A stretch of 64,000 nucleotides of DNA from Paenibacillus sp. YYML68 (GTDB lineage: Bacteria > Bacillota > Bacilli > Paenibacillales > NBRC-103111), in the NCBI RefSeq assembly GCF_027923405.1, contig NZ_BQYI01000001.1, forward strand, positions 3,636,501 to 3,700,500, written 5' to 3'. This document shows positions 34,217 through 43,925 of the stretch, piece after piece. Position numbers and translations under genes: made by a program. The notes beneath the pieces are model-generated. The model ran no database searches. It worked only from the letters and a program-made list of their open reading frames with translations, and was not told the origin of the DNA. Every line of letters starts with the position of its first letter. The stretch's first letter is position 1.

Positions 34217-35110
34217 CTAGCCCTTGATCGAGCCGATCATCACCCCTTTCACGAAGTGCTTCTGCACGAGCGGATAGATGAGCAGCACGGGAACGGTAGC
34301 GACGACGATCAGTGAATATTTCAGCAAATCCCCAAGTCCCTGCCTCGCAACCAAGTCCTCCTCACTCATCACCATGCTCGGGTCAATCTGATTCTGGATC
34401 AGAATGCTGCGCAGAATGAGCTGGAGCGGATATAGATCGCGGTCCTTCAGGAACAGCAAGGCGTTGAAGTACGTGTTCCAATGCTGCACCGCATAGAAGA
34501 GTGCGATGACGGCCAAGATCGGCCCCGATAGGGGCAGCACAATTTTACCAAGAAATTGCCAATCTGTAGCTCCGTCAACCTGCGCCGCCTCGAGCATCTC
34601 CTGCGGAATGTTCGCCTGGAAGTACGTTCGCGTAATGATGACATTGAACACGCTGAGCGCCGTAGGAATGATCATCGCCCATCTCGTATCGAGCAGGCCG
34701 AGGTCCTTGACGAGCATATAGTTCGGGATTAAGCCGCCGGAGAACATGATGGTGAACACGAACAGGAACATAATCGCATTGCGGCCGATGAAATCTTTCC
34801 GAGCCAGCGGATAAGCAGCCATCACCGTCAGCACGACATTCAGGACTGTACCCACAATGGTGTAAAATAATGAATTGGCGAAGCCGCTCCATACCGCCTT
34901 GTTGCTGAATACGGCCTCATAGCCCTGCAGCCCCGGATCGACGGGCCACAGCCACACTCGACCGGAGATCACCGCCTCCGTTGAGCTAAAGGAAGCGCTA
35001 ACAATATACAGTAGCGGATAGAGCACAGCGAGGAAAAAGACGGATAACACCGTATAATTGACCGCGTTAAAGACGCGATCGCCTGCCGACTCCTTGACGT
35101 TCGTATGCAT
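34217..35110 (-). CDS. Sugar ABC transporter permease (LplC/YtcP-type)
   Basis: A 297-residue inner-membrane permease with six helices. The cytoplasmic EAA loop that contacts the ATPase is visible as EMLEAAQVDGATDWQFLGKIVLPLSGP, and the conserved end is VQKHFVKGVMIGSIKG, typical of LplC. ATG 35110 lies after GGGGGAG. Paired with the LplB-type permease gene directly upstream; together with the lipoprotein they form one importer. Confidence 0.95.
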   Translation of the reverse strand: MHTNVKESAGDRVFNAVNYTVLSVFFLAVLYPLLYIVSASFSSTEAVISGRVWLWPVDPGLQGYEAVFSNKAVWSGFANSLFYTIVGTVLNVVLTVMAAYPLARKDFIGRNAIMFLFVFTIMFSGGLIPNYMLVKDLGLLDTRWAMIIPTALSVFNVIITRTYFQANIPQEMLEAAQVDGATDWQFLGKIVLPLSGPILAVIALFYAVQHWNTYFNALLFLKDRDLYPLQLILRSILIQNQIDPSMVMSEEDLVARQGLGDLLKYSLIVVATVPVLLIYPLVQKHFVKGVMIGSIKG

Positions 35111-35125
35111 GCATCTACTCCCCCT

Positions 35126-36088
35126 CTACCATAGGCTGCTTTGGCCGATTTTTTTTGCGAGCCGGTTTACGGAGATGAGCAGAATCAGGTTGATGACGTT
35201 CTTGAATAAACCGATGGCGCTGGAATACGAGAAATTAACGATGTTCGAGGCTAAGCCGACCTTGTACACGTACGTGTCGATAATTTCGGACGTGCGCAGG
35301 TTGAGCGGATTTTGCATGAGAAACGATTTCTCGAAGCCGATCTCGAGCATGCGCCCTACGTCTAGGATGAGGAGAATGATCGCGATCGGCAATATGCCGG
35401 GAAGGTCGATGTGCCACATACGGCGCAGCTTGGAGGCTCCGTCGACGACAGCGGCCTCATGGAGCGACGGGTCGATGCTGGCGAGCGCTGCCAAGTAGAT
35501 GATGCAGCTGAAGCCGACGTTCTGCCATACGCCCGACCATACGTAGATGCTGCGGAAGTAGGACGCCTCGCCCATCCAGTTGATCGGCTCAAGACCGAAC
35601 AAGGCGATGAGGTGGTTAACGAGGCCGATCCGTGGATCGAGCACCTGGAAGATGATACCGACCATGACGACGACAGAGATGAAGTGCGGCGCATACGTGA
35701 CCATCTGCACCATCTTCTTGAATTTGTCATGCATGACATAATTCAAGCTTAGCGCGAGCAGAATCGGGAACGGAAAGCCCGCGACGAGCTGGTATACACT
35801 AAGTGAGATCGTGTTCCACATAATGGTCCAGAACTCGTACGATTCGAAGAAGCGTACGAAGTGGTCGAAGCCGACCCAGCTGCTGCCCCAGATGCCCTTG
35901 TTCGCCACGAAGTTTTTGAAGGCGATTTGCGCACCGTACATCGGTACATATTTGAATATAATAATGTAAGCTAACGGAAGGAGCATCAGCACATACAGCT
36001 GCCAAACCTTCCGCATATCCCGCAGCAGTCTGCGAGGCTTGCTCAGTCGAGCAGCCTCGGTCTGCGGCTTCGCGCTTGCGATCTCCAT
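35126..36088 (-). CDS. Sugar ABC transporter permease (LplB/YteP-type)
   Basis: A 320-residue permease with six membrane helices. The EAA loop reads SLHEAAVVDGASKLRRMWHIDLPGI, and the end VNRLAKKIGQSSLW is the LplB-type terminus. ATG 36088 is seven bases after AGGAGGT; the annotated frame could start at GTG 36097, but that overlaps the ribosome site. It shares an almost identical EAA region with the second importer's permease at 62215-63123, so the two systems are paralogous. The 176 bases between it and the epimerase gene contain G/T-rich imperfect repeats but no gene. Confidence 0.95.
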   Translation of the reverse strand: MEIASAKPQTEAARLSKPRRLLRDMRKVWQLYVLMLLPLAYIIIFKYVPMYGAQIAFKNFVANKGIWGSSWVGFDHFVRFFESYEFWTIMWNTISLSVYQLVAGFPFPILLALSLNYVMHDKFKKMVQMVTYAPHFISVVVMVGIIFQVLDPRIGLVNHLIALFGLEPINWMGEASYFRSIYVWSGVWQNVGFSCIIYLAALASIDPSLHEAAVVDGASKLRRMWHIDLPGILPIAIILLILDVGRMLEIGFEKSFLMQNPLNLRTSEIIDTYVYKVGLASNIVNFSYSSAIGLFKNVINLILLISVNRLAKKIGQSSLW

Positions 36089-36264
36089 GACCACCACCTC
36101 CTAAGGTGTGTATGTCGGATGTGTGCCTCCGGTGCGTACGGTCGGTACGTTCGACGGATATGTACGCCCGGTGCATTCGTCCTGTGTGTTCGTCGGGAGC
36201 ACGCGCCGTGCATCGACGGCGATTCCAGCGTCTTCAGATGCGATGGGCGGCTCCCGTTGCGCCA

Positions 36265-37056
36265 TTACTGGAACAAGGACTTGGCGTAGATCAGATCTTC
36301 CCGGATCAAGCGGTCTACGTCGTGCTCATTCGTATATTCGGCCGTCAGACAGACGACGCCTTGGTAGCTGCGCTGCGCCAAGTAATCGGCTACACGAGGC
36401 CACGAGGCGAGTCCTTGGCGACCGGAGGTGAAATATCGCTTCCACTCCGCGCTCTCCGCCTCAGGTCCGTTGATCCGGTTATAGAAGACGTTCTTCAGAT
36501 TGACCATGGCGAGGTATGGCCACACGATGTCGAGTCCGAATTCTGGCTGCTGTCCAGCCAAGGCGTCATGGGCACAATCCCATACGGCACCGACGCATGA
36601 CGGCGGCAGCCCATCGAGCAGGTGCAGCAGCCCCATCGAATCGGTGACGTGGTTGCCGTAGTGCAGCTGCAGCCCGACCTTCACCCCGTACTGCTCGCAG
36701 AGCGGGATAAGCGCTTCCAATTTCGCGCGCTCGCGTTTCTCCGATTCCATGTACCCGAGCTCCGGCGAGATGACCGGCATAATGCGGATCAATGGAATGC
36801 CTGCCTCCGCACACCCAGCGAACACGCGCTCCTCGGTGCTGCTCGCTACGCTGTAGATGCTCACGCCGTAATCGGCGAGCTTCTCTGCCAGCTTCGGCAG
36901 CTGATGCGCGTTGTCCGGCTCGAGCTGATACCCTTCACGGAGCGGGAACTCGATCCCGTCGAAGCCCATTTCCTTGACAAATTTGCCGAGCTCCGCAACC
37001 GAGACGTTCTTCCAAGGCTTCGTGAATACGGAGAACTTAACCGATGATTGAGACAT
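36265..37056 (-). CDS. Sugar phosphate isomerase/epimerase (xylose isomerase-like TIM barrel)
   Basis: A 263-residue AP-endonuclease-2-type TIM-barrel protein. Segments fitting the family are MGFDGIEFPLREGYQ, VGLQLHYGNHVTDSMG (metal His), GAVWDCAHDALAGQQ (Asp/His) and the late Glu in GVVCLTAEYTNEHD. ATG 37056 lies eight bases after AAGGGTG; the upstream GTG at 37065 overlaps that site. First gene of the operon, divergent from the ROK regulator at 37360. It would isomerise or epimerise the imported sugar or its keto form before or after the dehydrogenases. Confidence 0.9.
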   Translation of the reverse strand: MSQSSVKFSVFTKPWKNVSVAELGKFVKEMGFDGIEFPLREGYQLEPDNAHQLPKLAEKLADYGVSIYSVASSTEERVFAGCAEAGIPLIRIMPVISPELGYMESEKRERAKLEALIPLCEQYGVKVGLQLHYGNHVTDSMGLLHLLDGLPPSCVGAVWDCAHDALAGQQPEFGLDIVWPYLAMVNLKNVFYNRINGPEAESAEWKRYFTSGRQGLASWPRVADYLAQRSYQGVVCLTAEYTNEHDVDRLIREDLIYAKSLFQ

Positions 37057-37239
37057 AGTCTGCACACCCTTTTCTTTTTATTTAGGATTAAACTTGCCAA
37101 TACATCCACACACCTTGCGTCAACACATCTTACGCCTGATTCGATTCACGCACCGATATTGGGTATACTTTGAAGTAGGTGTTGGAATATCGAGGAAGCT
37201 CCTCGGCTACAAAACCGATTCTACACGGAAAATAATGTT

Positions 37240-37266
37240 TTGTAAAGATTTAAATTATGATATACT
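37240..37266 (+). promoter_or_regulatory. Possible sigma-A promoter of the ROK gene
   Basis: TTGTAA (37240-37245) and TATACT (37261-37266) in an AT-rich setting, spacer 15, or TTTTGT with spacer 17. It lies in the divergent 37057-37359 interval, in which I see no gene and no clear promoter for the minus-strand operon. Confidence 0.4.
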
Positions 37267-37359
37267 GATGTCGTAGTGTTCGAGTACTAATTCAGCATCA
37301 AATGACGTTATATAACGATGATTAATACTAAAAACTAACTAACTTCAAGGGTGATGAAT

Positions 37360-38589
37360 ATGATACCTAATGATTGGAAGGACCAGAAGGGCAGCAAGCT
37401 GGCTCTCATCCAAGCGCTGCGCGTTCACGGCAAGATGTCGCGCATCGATCTGACCCGATTAACCGGACTGAGCCGCGCCACCATATCGTTAACGATCGCC
37501 GAGCTGATCGAGGGCGGTCTCGTGTACGAAACGGACAATCGACTGACGACGAAGGGACGTCCCGCTACGTCCGTCGAGCTCGTGCCACATTCCACAGTGA
37601 TGATAGGAGCGGACTTGGATAACAAGACGTGGACACTCGGAGCGTTCGACCTGCTTGGCAATCCGGTGAAGACGGTGAAGATCCCCGTACATTCGTTCGA
37701 GCCGGAGATCACGTTCCGTACGCTGGCAGAGGAGATCGCAACGTTCAAGCAGAGCCTGGACGTGCAGCCCGTTCCGCTGCTCGGACTCGGCGTGCCGGGT
37801 CTTGTCGATGGGAGGCATCGCATGATCCGCAGCGCGGCCGATCTGAACTGGCACCAGTTCGAGGTCGCGGAGTTCATGGAGGAGGCGACCGGCTGGCCGA
37901 CGGTCGTCGTCAACAGGCATCGCGCGAGGGGACTATCCGAATGCCGCTACGGCGCGGGGCAATCGTACTCGAATATGATCTATATCGGGGTCGGTATGGG
38001 CATCGCCGCGGGCTTGTACCTCGACCGTCAGCTGCTGTCCGGGGCACTCGGCGGCGCTGGCGAGATCGGACATACGACAATCGAGCCCGATGGACCGCTC
38101 TGCTCATGCGGCAACCACGGATGTCTGCAGGCTCTATCCGCAGGTCAGGCCATCGAGCAGGAGTTCCGCAGATTGGTGCGCACCTGTGAGCATACGTCGA
38201 TGTATGCAGATGCGTCGATAGACCTGCAGCTCGTGCGGGCGCAAGACGTATGCGCAGCAGCGGAGGCTGGCGACACGTTCGCTGTACAGGTCGTGCGGAA
38301 GGCGGCCAACTATGTCGGTATTGCGATGGCTAACTTGCTCAATACGTTTAATCCGGAGACGATCATTCTAGGGGGAACGATCCCGAACGCCAGCCCCCTG
38401 TTCGTCGAGACGGCGACGCGCACGATGCGTCAGCGGGCGATGCGTCCGCTATCGGCCGACACCGTCGTCAGCACGTCGCAGCTGATGGAGCTCGGCGGTG
38501 CGCTCGGAGCGGCTAATTTCGCCTTCGACCGGAACATTTCGCTGTCGTTCTTCCAGCTCGATAAGGGAACGACTGAGTATTCATCCTAA
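37360..38589 (+). CDS. ROK-family transcriptional repressor (XylR/NagC-like)
   Basis: A 409-residue regulator. An N-terminal winged helix (about 15-70: GKMSRIDLTRLTGLSRATISL) precedes a ROK sugar-sensing domain. The ROK signature is AGEIGHTTIEPDGPLCSCGN, with the zinc cysteines in CSCGNHGC. The glycine-rich phosphate loop and catalytic residues of active kinases look imperfect (VPGLVDGRHRMIRSA present; later Asp motif replaced by VVVNRHRARG, where kinases have ND), which fits a repressor without kinase activity. ATG 37360 is nine bases after AAGG. It faces the seven-gene sugar operon and most likely represses it in the absence of the sugar. Confidence 0.9.
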   Translation: MIPNDWKDQKGSKLALIQALRVHGKMSRIDLTRLTGLSRATISLTIAELIEGGLVYETDNRLTTKGRPATSVELVPHSTVMIGADLDNKTWTLGAFDLLGNPVKTVKIPVHSFEPEITFRTLAEEIATFKQSLDVQPVPLLGLGVPGLVDGRHRMIRSAADLNWHQFEVAEFMEEATGWPTVVVNRHRARGLSECRYGAGQSYSNMIYIGVGMGIAAGLYLDRQLLSGALGGAGEIGHTTIEPDGPLCSCGNHGCLQALSAGQAIEQEFRRLVRTCEHTSMYADASIDLQLVRAQDVCAAAEAGDTFAVQVVRKAANYVGIAMANLLNTFNPETIILGGTIPNASPLFVETATRTMRQRAMRPLSADTVVSTSQLMELGGALGAANFAFDRNISLSFFQLDKGTTEYSS

Positions 38590-38650
38590 CCCCCGTCCCC
38601 TGTCTGAGAGGGGCATCAGCGTTGAGCTTAGTTTATATTTCGACAAAAGA

Positions 38651-38695
38651 ATCCAAAAAGCCTCCACCATCTGACATGGCGGAGGCTTCTTATTA
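38651..38695. terminator. Bidirectional terminator between ROK and phyH genes
   Basis: AAGCCTCCACCAT / ATGGCGGAGGCTT hairpin. On the minus strand it is followed by TTTTTGGAT, ending phyH transcription; it also follows the ROK gene. The same hairpin recurs at 55248-55288, where a group II intron is inserted right after the GGAT. Confidence 0.85.
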
Positions 38696-38712
38696 GCTAT
38701 AGCTGCAATGGC

Positions 38713-39537
38713 TTACTTCTTATACACGAGCGGGTTCAGCGGACTTGCTGCGACATCACCCGGCGCAAGACCTGGCAGCCAGCGCGCTAGGTCGCTCTTG
38801 CGTGCATTCGTATCCGGCTCGATGACCTTCGCACCGTCCGCGTAATAAATAATGGTCATCACCTCGCGCATCGTCGAGGTCGGATTGCCCGGAGCACTGT
38901 GCAGCGTCCAGCCGTAATGCCACGTCGCATCGCCCGCTTCAAGTGCGCCGTAATTCTCCACTTCCATTTCTTTGGCTTCAATATATTGCGCGAGTGTCTT
39001 CTGTGACTCATCCGAGATCGCCAGCTTGCTGATGTAGCCATGCTTGTGTGAGCCGCTGGCGAAGTTCATGGAGCCCACTTCCTCGGACACGGGCACGAGC
39101 GGCATCCACATCGTGACGAACTGATCCGTATCTACCGGCCAGTAGATCTGGTCCTGGTGCCACGGTGTAATGCCACCGCCCGGCTCCTTGAACAGCGCCT
39201 GATCGTGATAGATGCGAACGCCGTCTACTCCGAGCAGCTCGGCCGCAATCTTGGCGAAGCGCTGCGCGAACACGAACCGTCTCACTTCCTCCGACTTCTC
39301 CCAGATGTTCGAGATCTGAATGAACGCCTTGCCGTACGTATCGCGTTCCTCGAGCGGCTTACTCTGGTAGTTGAGCTCCTTGACCTTCTCCCCGATAATG
39401 GTACGGTACACCGCGACCTCGTCGGCTGTCGCCACTTGGTTCAGCTTGATATGCCCCTTCTCCTGAAACTGCTGAACCTGCTCCTGACTCAACGCATAGT
39501 CACTGGACAGCTCTGGCAATCTGTTCAAATCCGACAT
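38713..39537 (-). CDS. Phytanoyl-CoA dioxygenase (PhyH)-family Fe(II)/2-oxoglutarate oxygenase
   Basis: A 274-residue oxygenase. Iron ligands are in TPWHQDQIYWP (His-x-Asp) and the distal His in the DATWHYGWTLHSAPGN segment; MREVMTIIYYADG follows with the 2-oxoglutarate Arg. ATG 39537 has AAGGAG nine bases upstream; a GTG six bases earlier is too near. It is divergent from an AraC regulator that probably controls it. A truncated second copy is at 55305-55666. The substrate is unknown; PhyH proteins in sugar loci may hydroxylate or dealkylate small molecules, and methylated galactose is one possibility, but there is no direct evidence. Confidence 0.92.
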   Translation of the reverse strand: MSDLNRLPELSSDYALSQEQVQQFQEKGHIKLNQVATADEVAVYRTIIGEKVKELNYQSKPLEERDTYGKAFIQISNIWEKSEEVRRFVFAQRFAKIAAELLGVDGVRIYHDQALFKEPGGGITPWHQDQIYWPVDTDQFVTMWMPLVPVSEEVGSMNFASGSHKHGYISKLAISDESQKTLAQYIEAKEMEVENYGALEAGDATWHYGWTLHSAPGNPTSTMREVMTIIYYADGAKVIEPDTNARKSDLARWLPGLAPGDVAASPLNPLVYKK

Positions 39538-39671
39538 ATTCACTCGCTCCTTAATAGTGTGTTTTCTTCTTGATGTACCTTATGTTATCATGGAGCGAGC
39601 GATATGTATTTGAACATAAGAGATACTTTTTTGTACTTTTCCGACTTCCTATAGACGAGGAGGATCGATCT

Positions 39672-40550
39672 ATGCAGCCAGCAACGCCGCAGCTGTATCC
39701 GGTCGTCCATTGGGCTCAGCAGCATAAGCAAATGCGCGAGCGCATCATTCACCGCCGTATCCGCGACTTCGAAATATTGCTGCTGGAGCAGGGAACGGTC
39801 GAGGTTCAGATCGAAGCGAGGGCGCCCTTTCAGGTGCAGCCCGGTCAATTTTTCATACTGCCGTCAAGGCTCAAGCACCGCGTACAGGTCACCTGTGATA
39901 CGTATGCGCTGTTCCTCGGGGTACACTTCGACTTCTACAACGAGCTGCATATTGCCAAGGACGAAGACATTATCGTGTACGAGGACAAAGCGGACGACGA
40001 TTCGTTCTGCAGCCTTCCGGACCAATCGGAGTTCAGCGATTGGCTCCAGGCCGCGAGCGTGCACGCTTCACCTGACGTCTACAGTCTGCTGGAGCGCATC
40101 ATTCACGAATTCACCCATCGTCCAGCCGGGTATATGATGTGCTGCCAAGGTCTGCTGCTCCAGCTGTTCGTTCAGATCACAAGAGCGATCCACCAGCACC
40201 ATCGGGAGCAGGCAAGCGCAGGCACGCAGCAAGCGATCTCGGACCTCGCCCGCACCATCGAGGCTTCGCCGGGAGACGACTGGTCGAACGAGAGGCTTGC
40301 CGCCATTCTCAGCGTCAACGTCGATTACATGGGGCGGCTATTCAAGAAGTGTATCGGCGCAAGCCCGAACAAGTTCGTCCAGCACATTCGCCATTCGAAA
40401 GCGAAGCGACTGCTCCGCGACACGAATGACACGATCGAGCATATCGGGCGAACGATCGGCTATACGGATGTGCATTACTTCGCTCGTATTTTTCACAAGT
40501 GGGAGGGGATGCCGCCGGGGGAGTACCGGAAGCTGTGCCGATTGCTGTAG
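39672..40550 (+). CDS. AraC-family regulator with cupin sensor (copy 1)
   Basis: A 292-residue regulator. An N-terminal cupin domain (about 15-115: GTVEVQIEARAPFQVQPGQF, PSRLKHRVQ) senses a ligand and a C-terminal AraC HTH pair follows (about 195-292: NERLAAILSVNVDYMGRLF and IEHIGRTIGYTDVHYFARIF, ending KWEGMPPGEYRKL). I chose ATG 39672 because GAGGAGG is eight bases upstream; the open frame before it looks non-coding. It is divergent from phyH. A nearly identical copy is at 55743-56621. Confidence 0.92.
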   Translation: MQPATPQLYPVVHWAQQHKQMRERIIHRRIRDFEILLLEQGTVEVQIEARAPFQVQPGQFFILPSRLKHRVQVTCDTYALFLGVHFDFYNELHIAKDEDIIVYEDKADDDSFCSLPDQSEFSDWLQAASVHASPDVYSLLERIIHEFTHRPAGYMMCCQGLLLQLFVQITRAIHQHHREQASAGTQQAISDLARTIEASPGDDWSNERLAAILSVNVDYMGRLFKKCIGASPNKFVQHIRHSKAKRLLRDTNDTIEHIGRTIGYTDVHYFARIFHKWEGMPPGEYRKLCRLL

Positions 40551-40574
40551 GGCCTCCTCCCCAGCAGGACCGTC

Positions 40575-43500
40575 TCACCCACGAAAGTAGTCAGCAATTA
40601 ACTGCTCCAATCTGCGATTAATCAACCTGCCAACGGATTCCAAAGAATACTTAGGGAAGATGCTCTTCCTTCCAGTGATCGCTCGCTGCTTCGCCGAAGC
40701 ATAATCGGAGTGGACTTGACGCATGATCTGCACCAAGTGCTCCATGCTCGGCTCTGCCCAAAGATGACCGTGAAAATGTGCGGGCATCGAATCTGTAATC
40801 TCGACCATACGCTCAACCTCGATCAAAAAGCTGTTGTCCTCATTCATAAATTCAAGCTGAGCACTCCAATTCGTGCCGATCACAGGCACCTCAAAGGCAA
40901 GGGCTTCCATGAAAGGTCTTCCCCAACCTTCGCCGCGCGTCGGCAGAACGAAAGCGCTGCAGGAGGCATACAGCTCGCGCATTTGTTGCTCGGTCAACCG
41001 TGTGTCGATAATGTGCAGATGAGGTGGATTTTTGATTTGAAGCTGCTTGATCATTTCTTCAACTATAGATGTAATTTGAGCTCTCGGCTCATTCAATCGA
41101 CTGACCTTCAGCACAAGTGATACATCATCCTCGTCTGTGAAGCTAGTCAAGTATGACAACAGCAGAATGTCCCAGCCCTTACGAATGCTCCAATCGAATA
41201 CAGACAAGAAGGTGAAGCTCCTCGCTCCGTCTATTGATCCTCGGGCACTCGATGTGACCCGGTATAGCCGCTCATCCAGCGCACCGGGAATGATCTGAAT
41301 ATGGTCTGCATGTACTCCTGAACGAACGAACGTCTCCACGTTGAATTGAGAGGGAACCCAGACCTCCGTCAGCTCATTCAGAATCGGCACCCACTCACTG
41401 GGAATTCGATCCGTCTCAAACATCGTTCTCCCGATCTGAATCGGAGCTTGGGCCGTCTTAAACCAGTGAGCAGGCGAGGCTTGATAATGGATAAGCGCAG
41501 GATGCTTCAAGCTCGCATGTGCATTCTCAACCCGTTCATGAGACTGCTCGGTTTGAGATAGCTGCGAATCAATCGGCCTCACCTGAATACAGTATGGATA
41601 CGGCTGAAGACTCTTCACGAAGTGACGCTGCTCCGAGGCATATCCGGACGCATTATAGTATGGAGACTCCCAGATGATCCCTACTTCATCCAGCTGGAAC
41701 ACGCTGTATCCATATTCCTCATCCTCTTCACTCGGGATTGACCCTCGGCCCTTCATGGTCCATGGACCACTGTCGAGCAAGGAGCAGAGCGCTTCATATT
41801 CCTCCTCCACTCCATCTACGCCACAGATGATCAAGGTGCTTCCAGGAGGGCACTGGGCTAAGCACCATCGACACCAGCTCTTCAGGTGATCGGCACCTAG
41901 ACCTGCACGAAGCAGTAGAACGATTTGCGCTGCTGCAAGGCTAGGAGCTGGATGCATGTCCGGATGACTAACCTCCAGCATATATGCCTCTTGACCTCTA
42001 TTGAACCATGAAGATAAGGCTGACTGGAGCTGTACCAGCATTGATGAAGAAAGGTAAGCATGAAGCAGCACATGCCATTGAATTGGTGACTCTGACTGCT
42101 CATAGGAGTCCATTGCTTGAGCGTGTGCTTCCAGCACTGGAGCAGCCCTCCTACGTGCGGCTTCCTTGCGAAGCTCCAGCTCAATAAGCTTCTGCGAAGC
42201 TTCTTCTGCATCTGGATCTAATTCGAGCGCCTGCGTATAGATGAGCTTCGCCTTGCCGTCCACATTCAAGGCGAAGTAGGTGTCACCTAGCTCCTGATGC
42301 AAGGCACCTAGCAACAGCTTAAGCGTACCGATTGCGTATTGAAAATACGAGATCTGAAGTGCATGAATCGGTGTCTTCAGCTCATTAGCCTTATGGAATG
42401 CCTCTATGGCCAATGCCCACGATTGCAATTCACAGTAACAAACTGCCACGAGTGTCCAAGCTCTACCCAAGAGAGCATCTGTAACATCCGAATACTTAGA
42501 CTCTTGATCCTCTGTAATAGATTTCAGTATAGATAATGCCTGAAGAAATTTCCGGTCAGCAATTAGCATCCAAGCCTTCTGAAGCTGCAGGTCCGCTCGG
42601 TCAGAATAATGAAGAGTCAGGGCTGCCATAGTTCCTGCCGCACGTTGGTTACGTTTCTGATGATTATAGGCAGCAACTAGCTCTAGCTCTTGTTCGATCT
42701 TCTGCTCCTCGTCCAATGCGGGCATAGGCTCTCGTGAACAGAGCTCGAGCACATACTGCGCGGCTAGCAATGCACTATCGTCCCACGAATAGCGAGATCT
42801 TATCTTGTCGCTCGCACGCTCTCCAATTTCCTTCAATCGATGTCCATGTTGATACGCATATCTAAGCTGCTGCTGCAGCGCTTGCTTATCTACTTCAATC
42901 CAGCTCGGAGCATCGACAGTCTCCATCGCTCCAACCTTCATTTCAGGATGAACATAAACGGATGACTTCACGAACAATGCTTCCGTTGCGTCCAGCCATT
43001 CCGTCACTGGCCCTGCATCGGGCACAATCACCGCTGTACCGCATGCTGCTGCTTCTGCGATCGGAAGCCCGAAGCCCTCGCCGCGAAACGGAAACACAGC
43101 GCAATCACAGCTTTGATACAGCTTGACTAACTCCTTCTCCTTTACGTGTACATCTGTATAGGAAATCGAGGGGCTCTTTGAATCTTTTTGGGCCTCCAGC
43201 ACTCGGTCTTGAAGCGTAATCCCATTGTAATGTGAGGTAGTTCCATGATCCTTGACAATTAAGCACACCTTGTCTTCTGAACTGAATTCTGTCAAGTACG
43301 CATCGAGCAATATATCGAAACCTTTGCGAACGATCGTACCTCCAACATATAAAAATCGAAAAGGCCCTCCTGGATTCGCTCCTTCCATCCTTACGCTCCC
43401 GGGGTAAAATACGTTCGGGTCTACTCCAAGAGGTAGAACTCGAATCTTGTCTGCAGGAATTCCAGAATCAACGTACTGAGTCTTATTTAGCTCGCTGTAT

Positions 43501-43793
43501 ACCCAGATCTCATCCATCTCATACTTCATGGGCATATACCATGCAACAGGCACGGCTCCGAACTCCCATGGAAGAATATGAATCCAATATGAGGCCTGTG
43601 CTGGTCTTGTCAATCTCGGCGGCCACTGATGAGTGATATGTACATCCACTTGCTCTGAAGCTGCGATCGGGTAGCGAAGTAATTCAAATCTCTCATTCGT
43701 TTGAAGCCTTTCATACAAGCGAGCGTTCACTAGTGACAGGCTATTCGTTTCGGAGAAATCTCCCTCCCAAGTCATTCTTATCTTTTTACTCAC
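40575..43793 (-). CDS. Giant glycosyltransferase: two GT4 domains around a TPR-like middle
   Basis: A 1,073-residue cytosolic protein. GTG 43793 is eight bases after AGGTG. Residues about 1-350 form one GT4-type transferase (LPLGVDPNVFYPG, GTIVRKGFDILLDAY, RGEGFGLPIAEAAACGTAVI). Residues about 375-560 are helical and TPR-like (ALELDPDAEEASQKLIEL). Residues about 700-1,070 form a second GT4 transferase (FSVFDWSIRKGWDILL, RGEGWGRPFMEALAFEVPVI). Each half carries the E-x7-E motif. It is divergent from a second, GT2-type glycosyltransferase gene and lies beside the spore-surface-type proteins and gmd/manC, so it probably builds a surface glycan on those proteins using GDP-mannose-derived sugars. 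Confidence 0.9.
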   Translation of the reverse strand: MSKKIRMTWEGDFSETNSLSLVNARLYERLQTNERFELLRYPIAASEQVDVHITHQWPPRLTRPAQASYWIHILPWEFGAVPVAWYMPMKYEMDEIWVYSELNKTQYVDSGIPADKIRVLPLGVDPNVFYPGSVRMEGANPGGPFRFLYVGGTIVRKGFDILLDAYLTEFSSEDKVCLIVKDHGTTSHYNGITLQDRVLEAQKDSKSPSISYTDVHVKEKELVKLYQSCDCAVFPFRGEGFGLPIAEAAACGTAVIVPDAGPVTEWLDATEALFVKSSVYVHPEMKVGAMETVDAPSWIEVDKQALQQQLRYAYQHGHRLKEIGERASDKIRSRYSWDDSALLAAQYVLELCSREPMPALDEEQKIEQELELVAAYNHQKRNQRAAGTMAALTLHYSDRADLQLQKAWMLIADRKFLQALSILKSITEDQESKYSDVTDALLGRAWTLVAVCYCELQSWALAIEAFHKANELKTPIHALQISYFQYAIGTLKLLLGALHQELGDTYFALNVDGKAKLIYTQALELDPDAEEASQKLIELELRKEAARRRAAPVLEAHAQAMDSYEQSESPIQWHVLLHAYLSSSMLVQLQSALSSWFNRGQEAYMLEVSHPDMHPAPSLAAAQIVLLLRAGLGADHLKSWCRWCLAQCPPGSTLIICGVDGVEEEYEALCSLLDSGPWTMKGRGSIPSEEDEEYGYSVFQLDEVGIIWESPYYNASGYASEQRHFVKSLQPYPYCIQVRPIDSQLSQTEQSHERVENAHASLKHPALIHYQASPAHWFKTAQAPIQIGRTMFETDRIPSEWVPILNELTEVWVPSQFNVETFVRSGVHADHIQIIPGALDERLYRVTSSARGSIDGARSFTFLSVFDWSIRKGWDILLLSYLTSFTDEDDVSLVLKVSRLNEPRAQITSIVEEMIKQLQIKNPPHLHIIDTRLTEQQMRELYASCSAFVLPTRGEGWGRPFMEALAFEVPVIGTNWSAQLEFMNEDNSFLIEVERMVEITDSMPAHFHGHLWAEPSMEHLVQIMRQVHSDYASAKQRAITGRKSIFPKYSLESVGRLINRRLEQLIADYFRG

Positions 43794-43925
43794 AAGCACT
43801 TCACCTGCATTTCTATGAATTTGGATATAACCGATATACCTTCAATACCTTAATATCCCTCTAGGCTACACTTTATGGATATTCATTACATACGATAAAT
43901 AATACTACCGGGAGGAGTGAATAAC

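Noticed and set aside
37057-37359. Small protein or RNA gene in the ROK-epimerase divergent interval
   Set aside because: No start with ribosome site, no hairpin-terminator pair; only a possible promoter is visible.
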